64,000 nt of DNA from positions 2,356,001 through 2,420,000 of the forward strand of contig NZ_OZ241356.1 of assembly GCF_965200405.1 (NCBI RefSeq), in the 5' to 3' direction. The position numbers were made by a program, and so were the translations under genes. This DNA is from Glacieibacterium sp965200405. GTDB lineage: Bacteria > Pseudomonadota > Alphaproteobacteria > Sphingomonadales > Sphingomonadaceae. The notes below the pieces were generated by a model that worked only from the letters and a program-made list of their open reading frames with translations, searched no databases and had not been told where the DNA came from. Of this stretch, positions 8,487 through 18,217 are shown one piece after another; positions within the stretch are counted from its first letter, which is position 1; every line of letters begins with the position of its first letter.

Positions 8487-11400
8487 TTCCCGGCCGCAAC
8501 CTCGACGACGTGGTTGGGTACCATTGCCATCATTTCCGGCGAGTAGAGTGCCTCCACCCGGGTCGGAGGCATTTTAAAGATGCCCTCCGAGTTGAGCCGA
8601 ACGGTATACTCGTACACCACGGTTTCGCGCGACATGGCTTCGTAGTGCGCGTGTACAGCCTCGGCGCGACGCTCGACGTAGGTAGGCTGCAGCCCGCTTG
8701 CATCGCCGCCGGCGAGTAGCTGCGAACGTCCACCCAACGAGCCGCCGAGGATCGTCGCGCCAGCGGGAACAGGGTCGTTGATCACTACCCATTCGACCGG
8801 CGCACGCGGCGTCACTTCGATACGGATACGCATGACGTCGCCGCGGCTCCACCGTCCAGGAACCGCCCGGCTGACGACGAAAGCCTGTCGCTTGACGGCG
8901 AAACCACTGGCGAACGCTTTGGTAAGCGGCACGGCTGCGCGCGAAGTAACGGTCGCCCATGGCGCGCCGGTGCCGCTGTGATTGAGCGCGAACGAAGTTT
9001 GAGCAGTCGGCCATGGCAAGGTCGCGGCTCCCGGATTCCCGCCGCCGCCGGGCCAAGCAAACTCTCGCACTATCGGACCGAGAGTAGCGCGGGTGCTGCC
9101 AGTCACCGGTACGCTCTCGAAGCGCCTCGAGAAATCGGCGATCGCCAGCGTGCCAACGGCATTGGCGACGGTCGTGTCCCAATGTCCCTGACGCTGACGC
9201 AAGATTAAAGCTTGTGCCAATGCGCCGATATCGGTGCGCCAGTCGGGCAACGCCGCGACGGTCGTCAGCAGGCGAGATGCGGTCGTGTCGGCAGATGCCA
9301 GCAACTGCCAAGGATCGTCCGCCCGGGTGATCGTCAGGCGAGTGCCTTGCAGGTCCAAGCGCGCGCGCAGCAAGTGGCCGGCCTGTGCAAGCTTTTCCGC
9401 GCTGTCAGGGATGCCAGGCAGCCGCTGCAGAATGTAGGCCCAATCGACGATGCCGATCGTCGGCCACGCATCTGGTGTGAGGCTGAGCGGTTCGACCATC
9501 GCAGGCGTGGCGACACCGTTCGCAGCGAGCGCTGCAATGGCGCTTAGGCGGCGGGTTGCTGTATCGCCACCGAAGCCGGTGATTGCAGCATCGCCGCTGC
9601 CCTTGTCTATGACCAGTACACGATTATGGCTGCGCTCGGTCTTTCCGGCGACAAAGGACTGCAACCCAGCAATCATCTTGGCCCGAGCATCGTCGGGCAA
9701 CGGCCAGCCGGCATCTGCAGAAAGGCGAAGGATATATCCAGTCAGGCTGTCATCGCCGCGGATCCAGTCCGCGGGAAAGTACTGGACCAGTCCATCGGGA
9801 TCGAGGTAGGCGGGAAGAAGCGCTGCAATCGAATTCCACCGTTGCTGATCACCCAATGCGACAGCGCGGCTCAACTGCTGTTCGATACAGTCATAAGGGT
9901 AGGCCGCCATGTACGATTTGACACCTGGTAGCGCCCCGCCGAGCGTGCGGCTGAGCGCCAGGTCAAGTCCGCCACGGCCTGGGAGCGCGCCGGCCGGGAG
10001 CATCACGGGGAAGCCGGCCGACGGTGACAGCTGCACAAGCGTCGATTGCCAGACCGCCACCGGCACCGCCGCTGCGATGGTCTGGGTGACCCGGACCGCA
10101 TCGCGGGAATTTCCGCCGGTGGCTTCGACCGCCCATTCGATCTTGCCTTCGGTCGACGGAGCAATAACGCTCCAAGCTATGGTCAACGCATCGTTTGCAG
10201 GAATGTTGACGGTCTTGGACGGCAGGATCGCTGTACCAGCGAGCGCGGTCAGGTTGACCCGCATAGGCTGAGCTGTCGCGTTGCGTGCTAATACAGTCGC
10301 CACGTAGCGGTCGCCCTCGCGCACCAGTGGCGGAATCCCCGGAAGCAATTGAAGGTTCTGCGTCGTCCTGATCTTGGCGTAGCCGGTCCCGAACAGATCG
10401 GAGCCACCTGTCGCCACGGCAATTAACCGGAAGCTGGACAGCGAGTCGTTGAGCGGGATCGCGATCCGCGCTTGTCCTCGAGTGTCGAGCGGAACGCGCG
10501 CTTGCCACAGCAGCAACGGCTGGAAGTCGCGCCGAGTTAGTCCGCCATTATCCGCGCCACCGTCCCCACCGGCTGCCAGCGCTTTGCGACCATAGTGACG
10601 CTTGCCGACGACCTGCATCTGCGCGGTCGAGGTCTGTACCCATAGAGGACGCTCGGTCATCATCGCCGTCAGGACGTCCCAGCTCGGATTGTCCTGCAGC
10701 TGGAGCAGCGCCTCGTCTACAGCGGCAAATGCGATTTCGGAACCAGCTGGCAGGGTGCGGCCGTTCGGCGGGGTCACCTGCACCACAGTCGAGGCGGTCT
10801 TTCGGACCGCGTAGCTCGGCGAGTCCGTGGCGATCCGCACGCCTAGCCGATGATCATCCCAACCGACCTTCAGCTTGACCATACCGAGGCGATACGAAGG
10901 CTTGGCGAGGTCGATCAATGCGGTCGGCGAGGCAGCGTCGCGGCTGATCCACGGTAAGTTCCATCGCCGCGCCAGATCTGCCAGCCACAACCGCCAGCCG
11001 GCAACGCGTCCACGCACGGCGAGCACCGAGACATAGACATCGGGTGCATACCCACGCTTGAGCTGGACCTCGACGACCGGGTCCTTGCCTGACAATGTCG
11101 TGACGAAACTGTCGATAACGCCGTCGCGCAGTACGCTCACCAAGGCGGTCGCTTCGCGAAAAGGCATCCGGACCTGCAACCGGGCGACGCCGCCAGCCGG
11201 ATATTCAGGAGCCTCGGCGACGACGTCCATGCGGTCGCCGTTATCACCGCCGAACCACCAGTCGTCGTCACCAGCCAACCATAGCGACTTGGTTGCTTGC
11301 GATACGCGGCCGGCGCTATCCTTGACGATGCCTTGCGCGATTACCTCGCCTGACACGCCCGCGTCGATGGCGCACAGCACTAGGCCCTTTTCGTCACTGG

Positions 11401-14284
11401 TGCCGGAACAACCCGCTTTGATCTTCTTGGTCTCGCGACTGTTGTCATAGGCGTAGAAGCCGCCAATCAGCCGCTTGCGGTAGGAATAGGACTCCCGGCT
11501 GAACAACTCGACCGAGACTTTGGCGCCGCGCACCGGCTTATCGTCTAAATCGAGCACGATCATCTTCAGGCGCAGGTCGCCAGCCTTGGCTATCCAGCCG
11601 TCGGAGGCAATCCCCAGGTGAAGCGACGCCGGGTCGAGGTCGATCCGCGATAACACGGTGGCGACCTCGCCGTTGGCGTCGTCGTAATCCATCTCGGCGA
11701 CCAGCTGTGACGGCCGCTCGATTTTGCCGATGCCGTCGACAAGCACCCTCGCGCCGCCATTCGCGGCAAGTGTCACCGGTTCAACGCGCGCGCGCATTGG
11801 TCCGGGAGCGGCCGCTGCCTCGCCTCCATCAAGCGCAACGATACCGGGCACCATCGTTTCCCCGCCGAAGGTGAAGCCGGGATAGTCTGTCGGTGACTCT
11901 TCGCGCGGCTCGACCATCGTGCGCAGCTTCACCGGCGCACGATTGACCGCACCGCCGGACAAATACGTCAACGACAGGTCGAGTGGCACCGCCGCGGGCG
12001 CAACGAGCTTGGTTGCCGGGCCACGCACGGTGGCGCGGATGGTCGGCAGCCGGAACTCTTCGATCTTGAAGCTGCCGGAAACTTTGCGCTCCGTCGCGCC
12101 GCGCTCACCAATACTGACTTGATACTCACCCAACGCCGCGGCCTTGGGCGATGTCCAGTCGCTGACACCAATGCCGTCTGCGCCTAATTTCAACGGCAAC
12201 TCGTAGGTCTGGTCACTGCCGACGTGCCGGACGAGCAACGTCGCGTCCTTGGGGATGTCCTGCACGACGCCAAAGCCGGCATCCGTGCGCTGGCGGGCGA
12301 TGTGTTTCATGTGGATCGTCTCGCCGGCGCGGAGCAACGTGCGGTCGAACACCGTGTGCCAAATGCCTTGCTCCTCGCCGTAGCCGGTAGGCAGCTGGAA
12401 ATCGCCAGGCTGGATGCCGTTGTTCCAGTTGGTCAACGTGAAGGAGTAATCGTCCGACGTTCGTGCACTGACAATCAGCGGATGATTGCCGTACTCGCAA
12501 TTGCCGTAGCCTGATGGCGGTGGCAGCTTGTCTGGTACATAGGCGCGGCCTTGCGTGTCGGTGGTGCCACGCCAAAGCTCGCTACCGTCGCACGAGTCGC
12601 TGATCGCGATCCTGGCATTCGCGACCGGGGTAGCGTCGTGTAGTCGAGTGATCCAGGCAAGGCTGCGGCCTTTGCCCCACTGGAAGTGCACCGCCATGTC
12701 GGTAACCAACGCGCCGCTCGCGACATAGCGCGTGCCGCCCTTGGACAGCAGGGCGCGACCGAGCATCGGCGATGCGATCTCGACGATGTGAAAGCCGTTG
12801 GTGCGCAATGGAATGCCAACCACCTCAAATATCCGGCCGCCGCCCGGCCGGTTGATCGAGAGTTGGCGCGAGGGTGCCTCGCCGCGGATCAATGGCGTCG
12901 AGCGCGTCGTGTTGATGGTCCGGGTTTCCTTGCTGCCGGCGATGGGCTCCTCGACGCTGGTATCGTCTTCGGCCTTGTTAAGGGCGCGCAGCCACAAGGC
13001 GACCTGCGCATCGGTCGCTACCGAAATCTCGCGTCCGCGCAGCGGGCCATAATCCTGGGTCGCGACGCGTGCTTCGACGCCGCGCAAGGTGACGGGCAGA
13101 ACGCCGCCTTCAGCGGCCTCGACGATGCCGAACTGCCCGGCGAACTTGACCAGCGGCGGAAGGTCGCCGGTGCCGACCTCGAGTGGAAAGCGGGCGGCGT
13201 TGACCAGCACGCGGTCCGCATCGTCCTTCAGATTGTCCGGCAGGTCGACGTGATAGCGGGCGCGTTCGGCAAACGGTCCTTTGAACTCGACGGTGCTTGC
13301 CGACTGCAGATGATCGTCCAGCTTTTCGGGAGCGCGGGCCTTGCCGTCCGGACCGATCAGCCGGATCGCCTTCGCTTGGGCGATTGGCACTTGGCCGGTG
13401 AAGCTGACACGCATTGCCTCAAGCGGCGAGCACAGTGCGCCGGCGTTGGTGCGCGAGCATTCGAAGCGGGCGGTGAACGCCGTACGGACCTTATAGTCAA
13501 GGCGTCGCGTTGCCGCCGTCGCCAGGCCGTTCGGCGACGCGATGCCGGCGCCCCAGACGATGGCGACGCGGCCGCCGGAGGGCAGGGCGCGGCGGCACTT
13601 CACCGCGACGATCTCGGCACGCGGTTCGATCGTTTCGCCGTCATATTCGGCCTTGCGCTGGCCGGCCTGACGCAGCAGTTCGCGGGTTCGATAGTCGCGG
13701 CCCGAGCCGGTGATCAGTTCGTCGCGGGTCTTGTCGGGCAGCACGTCGAGCGGCACTGCCTCGCCAACGCCTTCGATGCGGCACGACGCGTGGGCGGCGA
13801 TGCTGGCGGGCGTTGCCTTGGCGTTCAGCGCGAGCAGGAAGATCGCATTCTCGTCTAGATCGTCGGAGTCTTCGCGGGGCAAAACGGCGCGGATGTTCGG
13901 ACCACCGGTGTCGAAGGCGAAGCTGCGGCGTCCAGCGACGCTTGCTCCGGCTGCGTCCTTCAGCCCGGGATTGAGCGCGAAGGTGCAGCGCTGCCCGCCG
14001 GCCAGTGGCTGGGCATAGTCGACGGCGTAGGTCCGGGCGTCGACCCAGCGTCCAGCGACCGCGCCACCGCAAGTGCCGCTGCCGGGAGCGGGCAGGCGCG
14101 GGTCGCCGAAGGCCACCATCGGCGTCGCGAAGCGCAGTTTGACCTGCTCGACCCGCTCGACCGATCCGAGCGGCGAAAACAACTCGACTGCAGCTTGCGG
14201 CGCGCTGGTCGCACTACTGGTGAGCAACGCGACTCCCATGACGGGGAGCAGACTGAGCCGGAGGTGATAACGCATCTCCGTCAT
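8483..14284 (-). CDS. Bacterial alpha-2-macroglobulin family protein
   Basis: Very large (1933 residues) periplasmic protease trap. An N-terminal signal peptide ends near SATSAPQA. Unlike E. coli YfhM there is no lipobox Cys, so it may be soluble or held another way. The thioester motif is intact as Y-D-C-I-E-Q with C1466 and Q1469; the family uses this bond to trap an attacking protease covalently. Other family features include repeated MG-type beta domains and a C-terminal receptor-like domain. The start is the ATG at 14284 with AAGG/GGCGG upstream; an ATG three codons later is possible. Co-transcribed with pbpC. The coding sequence is somewhat less GC-rich than its neighbours. Confidence 0.92.
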   Translation of the reverse strand: MTEMRYHLRLSLLPVMGVALLTSSATSAPQAAVELFSPLGSVERVEQVKLRFATPMVAFGDPRLPAPGSGTCGGAVAGRWVDARTYAVDYAQPLAGGQRCTFALNPGLKDAAGASVAGRRSFAFDTGGPNIRAVLPREDSDDLDENAIFLLALNAKATPASIAAHASCRIEGVGEAVPLDVLPDKTRDELITGSGRDYRTRELLRQAGQRKAEYDGETIEPRAEIVAVKCRRALPSGGRVAIVWGAGIASPNGLATAATRRLDYKVRTAFTARFECSRTNAGALCSPLEAMRVSFTGQVPIAQAKAIRLIGPDGKARAPEKLDDHLQSASTVEFKGPFAERARYHVDLPDNLKDDADRVLVNAARFPLEVGTGDLPPLVKFAGQFGIVEAAEGGVLPVTLRGVEARVATQDYGPLRGREISVATDAQVALWLRALNKAEDDTSVEEPIAGSKETRTINTTRSTPLIRGEAPSRQLSINRPGGGRIFEVVGIPLRTNGFHIVEIASPMLGRALLSKGGTRYVASGALVTDMAVHFQWGKGRSLAWITRLHDATPVANARIAISDSCDGSELWRGTTDTQGRAYVPDKLPPPSGYGNCEYGNHPLIVSARTSDDYSFTLTNWNNGIQPGDFQLPTGYGEEQGIWHTVFDRTLLRAGETIHMKHIARQRTDAGFGVVQDIPKDATLLVRHVGSDQTYELPLKLGADGIGVSDWTSPKAAALGEYQVSIGERGATERKVSGSFKIEEFRLPTIRATVRGPATKLVAPAAVPLDLSLTYLSGGAVNRAPVKLRTMVEPREESPTDYPGFTFGGETMVPGIVALDGGEAAAAPGPMRARVEPVTLAANGGARVLVDGIGKIERPSQLVAEMDYDDANGEVATVLSRIDLDPASLHLGIASDGWIAKAGDLRLKMIVLDLDDKPVRGAKVSVELFSRESYSYRKRLIGGFYAYDNSRETKKIKAGCSGTSDEKGLVLCAIDAGVSGEVIAQGIVKDSAGRVSQATKSLWLAGDDDWWFGGDNGDRMDVVAEAPEYPAGGVARLQVRMPFREATALVSVLRDGVIDSFVTTLSGKDPVVEVQLKRGYAPDVYVSVLAVRGRVAGWRLWLADLARRWNLPWISRDAASPTALIDLAKPSYRLGMVKLKVGWDDHRLGVRIATDSPSYAVRKTASTVVQVTPPNGRTLPAGSEIAFAAVDEALLQLQDNPSWDVLTAMMTERPLWVQTSTAQMQVVGKRHYGRKALAAGGDGGADNGGLTRRDFQPLLLWQARVPLDTRGQARIAIPLNDSLSSFRLIAVATGGSDLFGTGYAKIRTTQNLQLLPGIPPLVREGDRYVATVLARNATAQPMRVNLTALAGTAILPSKTVNIPANDALTIAWSVIAPSTEGKIEWAVEATGGNSRDAVRVTQTIAAAVPVAVWQSTLVQLSPSAGFPVMLPAGALPGRGGLDLALSRTLGGALPGVKSYMAAYPYDCIEQQLSRAVALGDQQRWNSIAALLPAYLDPDGLVQYFPADWIRGDDSLTGYILRLSADAGWPLPDDARAKMIAGLQSFVAGKTERSHNRVLVIDKGSGDAAITGFGGDTATRRLSAIAALAANGVATPAMVEPLSLTPDAWPTIGIVDWAYILQRLPGIPDSAEKLAQAGHLLRARLDLQGTRLTITRADDPWQLLASADTTASRLLTTVAALPDWRTDIGALAQALILRQRQGHWDTTVANAVGTLAIADFSRRFESVPVTGSTRATLGPIVREFAWPGGGGNPGAATLPWPTAQTSFALNHSGTGAPWATVTSRAAVPLTKAFASGFAVKRQAFVVSRAVPGRWSRGDVMRIRIEVTPRAPVEWVVINDPVPAGATILGGSLGGRSQLLAGGDASGLQPTYVERRAEAVHAHYEAMSRETVVYEYTVRLNSEGIFKMPPTRVEALYSPEMMAMVPNHVVEVAAGK

Positions 14285-14331
14285 GATGAAGCCGCCTTGT
14301 TACGGGCGCAATACTGTTTGTGAACCGGGGC

Positions 14332-15642
14332 TTAGAAAGCGCCTGCCGGTCCTGGAAAGACGACCGGGCTTTCCGCTCCGTCGGCGCCGATTGCGGAGAC
14401 GCCGAAGAACCAGGTGTCGATGTCGATGCCCCGTACGGTCAATGTCGTCGCTCCCGCTGCGCTGTCGAGATGGTTCGTCCAGCTGGGCGAGGTCGTCGAG
14501 CGCCACCACACCCGGTACTTCGCAGCCCCCGCGACCGGCTGCCACTTCAGGACCGTGTCGTGCTTCAAGGCGCCTTCGCTGGTCACACCGGTCGGCGGTG
14601 CGGGAGCGGTGGCGAGTGCGGCGAGCGTCGCGACGTTGAGCCGGGTCACCTTGGCGAGATAGCTGAAGTCGACTCCGTCGATGGTGTCGCCGTAGACCTT
14701 GCCGGCCTCGGTGCGCAGGGTCTGGTGCTGGCGATCGTAGTTCTCCTGCCGCTCGGTGAAGCGGATGGCCGGATAGCCCGCTTCCAGCATCGGCACCTGG
14801 TCGCCGCCGCGGCCGTAGCGGTCGGTGCGATAGACCATCTCGACCTTCAGCCCGGCCTTGGGTCCGAGCAGCGCGACGTAGCGTGCCAGGTTGCGCGCCG
14901 GGGAGTCGAGTTCTCCGCCGTTATAGCGTCGCCGGGCGGCCTGTTCCGGGGTCTCCGTCGCCTTGGTGCCTTCCGAGAAGATGCGGACGACGCCGTCATC
15001 CTTGACCCCGCCGGAGCCGGTGGTGTTGCCGATGATGTCGTTATTGAGGTCGGCCTCGACCTTCCAGCCGCGGCGCTTGGCCTCGGCGGCGAGCAGGGCG
15101 CCGCCGTAGAGTCCCTGCTCCTCGCCCGACAGCACGGCGTAGACGATGGTCGCGGCGAACTTGTGCCGGCTCAGGACGCGCGCCGCCTCGATCACGGCGG
15201 CGGTGCCCGAGCCGTCGTCGTTCGCGCCCGGTGCGTCGCTGGTCGTGTCCATGACGTCGGTGACGCGGCTGTCGATGTGCCCGGCGATGATGACGACGCG
15301 GTCGGGATCGCTGGTGCCGCGCTGGATCGCCAGGACGTCGACGATCTGGGTGGGCGTCGGCAACCGGGCGCCGGTGACTGTCTGCGAAGGCGTCTCGATC
15401 GTCAGGCAGCCGCCGCAATCCTGCGAGAATCTGGCGAATTTAGCCGCGGTCCAGCGCCGTGCCGCGCCGATGCCGCGGGTCGGCGAGACCGTGTCAGACG
15501 CGGTGTGGCGGGTGCCGAAGCCGACCAGCGCGGTGATCGTCGAGCGTAGTTCGGCCGGCGAGACCTGTGCCGTCGGGGCCGGCGCCGCAGCGGTGGCGGC
15601 GAGCAGGACGGTCGCGGTGGCGGCCCGGATGAACATGCGCAT
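14332..15642 (-). CDS. Exported M28 zinc aminopeptidase with fibronectin-like tail
   Basis: A 436-residue secreted aminopeptidase. The signal peptide (1-25) is followed by an M28 domain with GHIDSR (H122), GANDDGSG (D142), GEEQG (E174, E175) and N-N-D-I-I-G, the expected two-zinc site and catalytic Glu. The last 90 residues are a beta-rich, fibronectin-III-like domain (LKWQPVAG ... YRVWWR). A CGGC pair at 76-79 may form a disulfide. It lies 47 bases upstream of the alpha-2-macroglobulin gene on the same strand, so the three genes may be one unit. Specific peptide substrates cannot be read from sequence. Confidence 0.88.
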   Translation of the reverse strand: MRMFIRAATATVLLAATAAAPAPTAQVSPAELRSTITALVGFGTRHTASDTVSPTRGIGAARRWTAAKFARFSQDCGGCLTIETPSQTVTGARLPTPTQIVDVLAIQRGTSDPDRVVIIAGHIDSRVTDVMDTTSDAPGANDDGSGTAAVIEAARVLSRHKFAATIVYAVLSGEEQGLYGGALLAAEAKRRGWKVEADLNNDIIGNTTGSGGVKDDGVVRIFSEGTKATETPEQAARRRYNGGELDSPARNLARYVALLGPKAGLKVEMVYRTDRYGRGGDQVPMLEAGYPAIRFTERQENYDRQHQTLRTEAGKVYGDTIDGVDFSYLAKVTRLNVATLAALATAPAPPTGVTSEGALKHDTVLKWQPVAGAAKYRVWWRSTTSPSWTNHLDSAAGATTLTVRGIDIDTWFFGVSAIGADGAESPVVFPGPAGAF

Positions 15643-15718
15643 GGTCCTTCGTTGATCGCCGATAACGCGGGTGAACGCCAGCGGGTCTCAACCTTCCTGC
15701 GATACGCAACGCGGTCGT

Positions 15719-16147
15719 TCAGCCCAGCCGGGACAGCCGCTGCAACGCGACCGCCAGTGGCAGCAGGCCGCGTGCCGCCTCGCAGCCGCACAGGGTGGCC
15801 AGCGCGGCACCGGCAACGTCGGGCTCGTTCGCCTGGCGCAGCACGAACAGCATCGCGCCCTCGTCGGCGAGGATCGACGCCGATCCCGGTTGCGCCAGCA
15901 GCAGCGGTCGGCGGGCGTGACTTGCGAGGCCGGCGAGCCAGCAGCGCAGCAGATGCTCGACGCCCAACGCCTCGCTGCCGAAGCGCCGGTGCAGCGCTGC
16001 CTGGACCGCGTGGCAGCGCGGCCAGGCGACCACCAGCCGCCGCATCGACCAGATCAGCAATGCCGCGTCACCGGGCAGCTCATCCGGACGATCGCGGCCG
16101 GAATCGCGATGCGGCAGGTGTCCCGGCTGGCTAAAATCGACGAACAT
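15719..16147 (-). CDS. Hypothetical protein resembling DUF6628
   Basis: A 142-residue Leu/Ala-rich cytoplasmic protein with no signal peptide. The pattern of a LIWSMRR helix near 31-37, an internal RRPLLL at 99-104 and a small cluster of Cys near the C-terminus (LCGCEAA) resembles DUF6628 proteins of sphingomonads, which have no established function. The start is firm: GAGGAG stands seven bases before the ATG. A palindromic site resembling an alphaproteobacterial Fur box lies 40-56 bases upstream, hinting at iron control. The family assignment is from memory of the pattern. Confidence 0.55.
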   Translation of the reverse strand: MFVDFSQPGHLPHRDSGRDRPDELPGDAALLIWSMRRLVVAWPRCHAVQAALHRRFGSEALGVEHLLRCWLAGLASHARRPLLLAQPGSASILADEGAMLFVLRQANEPDVAGAALATLCGCEAARGLLPLAVALQRLSRLG

Positions 16148-16432
16148 CGGATTCTCCTCGACAACCCCGAGCCGAAGAATATGCGATTGCGAACGAGTTG
16201 CAATAGGGTTTCGTGCGAGCTTGTGTTTATTCGACCGGGGGGCGGGCGATCAGGTCAGACGATCCCGGGCAAGTTGCAGCTACTAACCTAATAGGCGCAT
16301 CCTGTCAAGGTCGACGAACTTATCCTGATGAACCAGAGCTATGTCCGGCTCGCTCGGCCGGTACTAACCTGACACCCAAAAGCCAGCTAATACATTGAAC
16401 TCACAAGCAAATAAGCCGCAAGCCGAGCGCAC
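16148..16432. other. Gene-free stretch upstream of the DUF6628-like gene
   Basis: Together with the infA terminator this makes a 352-base stretch without a gene. It is less GC-rich than its surroundings. I see the candidate Fur box at its left end and no convincing open frame, RNA gene or repeat in the remainder. Confidence 0.5.
16187..16203 (-). promoter_or_regulatory. Candidate Fur-type operator
   Basis: On the minus strand the site reads TTGCAACTCGTTCGCAA, an imperfect 17-base palindrome with TTGC/GCAA ends, similar to iron-responsive boxes seen in alphaproteobacteria. It lies 40-56 bases before the ATG of the DUF6628-like gene, just upstream of a TATTCT that could be its -10. Function is inferred from position and form only. 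Confidence 0.4.
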
Positions 16433-16435
16433 GAA

Positions 16436-16473
16436 CAAAAACTGCCGCCCCGGCGTAAACCAGGACGGCAGTT
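16436..16473 (-). terminator. Rho-independent terminator of csp-infA
   Basis: Read on the minus strand, AACTGCCG (16473-16466) pairs perfectly with CGGCAGTT (16447-16440) around a GC-rich loop, and the 3' side runs into TTTTTGTT. It stands 27 bases past the infA stop. Confidence 0.85.
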
Positions 16474-16499
16474 GATACAGCAACGCTTGTTGAAAGCGC

Positions 16500-16760
16500 C
16501 TAGCGCCGGAAGAAGCGCCTCTGGTTCATCGGCATCGGGGCCGTCTTCTCACGGAAGACGATCCGGCCTTTGTCGAGATCGTACGGGGTCATTTCAACAT
16601 GCACCCGGTCGCCGACGATCGAGCGGATGCGGTTCTTGCGCATCTTGCCCGCCGTATAGGCGATGATCTCGTGGTCGTTCTCCAGCTTCACGCGGAACCG
16701 GCCGTCAGGCAGGATTTCCGCGATGACGCCTTCGATCTTGAGCGCTTCTTCCTTCGCCAT
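16500..16760 (-). CDS. infA: Translation initiation factor IF-1
   Basis: An 86-residue OB-fold protein that binds the ribosomal A site during initiation. The core is close to textbook IF-1: RFRVKLENDHEI, then TAGKMRKNRIR and DRVHVEMTPYDLDKGRIVFR. It is about 14 residues longer than E. coli IF-1, with an extra tail, TAPMPMNQRRFFRR, that adds positive charge. It follows the cold shock gene by six bases on the same strand and is closed by a strong terminator, so the two form an operon. Confidence 0.96.
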   Translation of the reverse strand: MAKEEALKIEGVIAEILPDGRFRVKLENDHEIIAYTAGKMRKNRIRSIVGDRVHVEMTPYDLDKGRIVFREKTAPMPMNQRRFFRR

Positions 16761-16766
16761 AAGCAG

Positions 16767-16973
16767 TTACGCCAGCGAGAGGTTGATCGCCGAGGCGCGG
16801 CCCTGACGGTCGTTCTCGACGTCGAACTTGACCTTCTGGCCTTCGTTCAGACCGTCGAGCCCAGCGCGCTCGACTGCCGAGATGTGAACGAACACGTCCT
16901 TCGACGCGCCGTCCGGGGCGATGAAGCCATAGCCCTTGGTGGTGTTGAAAAACTTCACGGTTCCGACCGCCAT
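16767..16973 (-). CDS. Cold shock domain protein (CspA family)
   Basis: A 68-residue single cold-shock domain that binds single-stranded RNA or DNA. The RNA-binding motifs are present: GTVKFFN (RNP1-like KGYGFI follows at 14-19) and DVFVHISAV (RNP2). The start is the ATG at 16973, with AAGGA eight bases upstream; an upstream in-frame Met would add a 12-residue leader unlike the family. It leads the operon with infA. The 257 bases between it and divergent pyrB could hold a long 5' leader of the kind common in csp genes, but no specific element was identified. Confidence 0.93.
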   Translation of the reverse strand: MAVGTVKFFNTTKGYGFIAPDGASKDVFVHISAVERAGLDGLNEGQKVKFDVENDRQGRASAINLSLA

Positions 16974-17230
16974 AGTCACGTCCTTACGTCGATTGCCCGC
17001 CCAGAACATCCAGGCCGAGCACCTCAGCTACGCTTCAACGATATGGGGGGCCAAAAAGCGCCACGTCCGTATCAGGCATCTTCGGCAAGGGCGATATGCG
17101 CTGTATCGATCGTAAATGCAAGGTCCTCGCAACTACGCCGCCAGTCCCGGCGCCCCGCCGCCCAGTCGTGCCCGCGATAAGCCCGCTCGCTATTGCTGTT
17201 AAGGTCCGGGAGGGGCTACATCGGCGGCGC

Positions 17231-18217
17231 ATGAACAGCCGCGCGCTCCAGTCCGACCAGCCTCTGGGCGTACATCCGTTTCCCCACCGCCACCTGCTCG
17301 GTATTGCCGACCTGAAGCCGTGGGAAATCGTCTGGCTGCTCGACGAGGCCGAGACCTGGGTCGAGATCAACCGCGGCGCGCGCAAGCACGACGACCGGTT
17401 GCGCGGCCTGACCATCATCAACGCCTTCTTCGAGAACTCGACCCGGACGCTGCTGAGCTTCGAGATCGCCGGCAAGCGGCTGGGCGCCGACGTCGTCAAC
17501 ATGACCGTCGGCCAGTCGTCGGTGAAGAAGGGCGAGACGCTGCTCGACACCGCGCTGACCCTCAACGCCATGCACCCCGACGGCATCGTCATCCGCCACC
17601 AGGCGGCGGGCGCCGTCCAGCTCATCGCCGAGAAGGTCGACTGCCCGGTGCTCAATGCCGGCGACGGGCGCCACGAGCATCCGACGCAGGCGCTGCTCGA
17701 CGCGCTGACCATCCGCCGGCGCAAGGGCAGGATCGAGGGGCTGACGGTGGCGATCTGCGGCGACATCCTGCACTCGCGGGTGGCGCGCTCGAACTTCCAG
17801 CTGCTCGGCTCGCTGGGCGCCAAGGTGCGCGCGGTGGCGCCGCCGACGCTGATCGGCAGCGATGTCGATCGCCTCGGGGTGGACGTCTATACCTCGATGG
17901 ACGAGGGGCTCGACGGCGCCGACGTTGTGATGATGCTGCGGCTCCAGCGCGAGCGCATGACCGGCGGCTATGTCGCCAGCCCTCGCGAGTATTTCCACTT
18001 CTACGGGCTGACGGCGAAGCGGCTGGCCAAGGCGAAGCCCGACGTGCTGGTCATGCACCCGGGCCCGATGAACCGCGGGGTCGAGATCGATACCGCGGTG
18101 GCCGACGACATCGCCAAGTCGGCGATCACCGAGCAGGTCGAGATGGGCGTCGCGGTGCGCATGGCCTGCCTCGACGTGCTGACCCGCGCCCGCCGCGGCA
18201 TCGAGGGTTGGGCGTGA
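17231..18217 (+). CDS. pyrB: Aspartate carbamoyltransferase catalytic subunit
   Basis: Joins carbamoyl phosphate and aspartate in the second step of pyrimidine synthesis; cytoplasmic, 328 residues. The carbamoyl-phosphate motif FENSTRT (S70-T73), the SSVKKGET loop at 96-103, HPTQ (150-153) and the MHPGPMNRG aspartate-side motif are all intact. No regulatory subunit (pyrI) is seen; instead the next gene overlaps by four bases (GTGA) and encodes an inactive dihydroorotase-like protein, the arrangement of pseudomonad-type ATCases. The ATG at 17231 has only a weak ribosome site (ggcggcgc), so the start is less sure than the identity. Confidence 0.94.
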   Translation: MNSRALQSDQPLGVHPFPHRHLLGIADLKPWEIVWLLDEAETWVEINRGARKHDDRLRGLTIINAFFENSTRTLLSFEIAGKRLGADVVNMTVGQSSVKKGETLLDTALTLNAMHPDGIVIRHQAAGAVQLIAEKVDCPVLNAGDGRHEHPTQALLDALTIRRRKGRIEGLTVAICGDILHSRVARSNFQLLGSLGAKVRAVAPPTLIGSDVDRLGVDVYTSMDEGLDGADVVMMLRLQRERMTGGYVASPREYFHFYGLTAKRLAKAKPDVLVMHPGPMNRGVEIDTAVADDIAKSAITEQVEMGVAVRMACLDVLTRARRGIEGWA

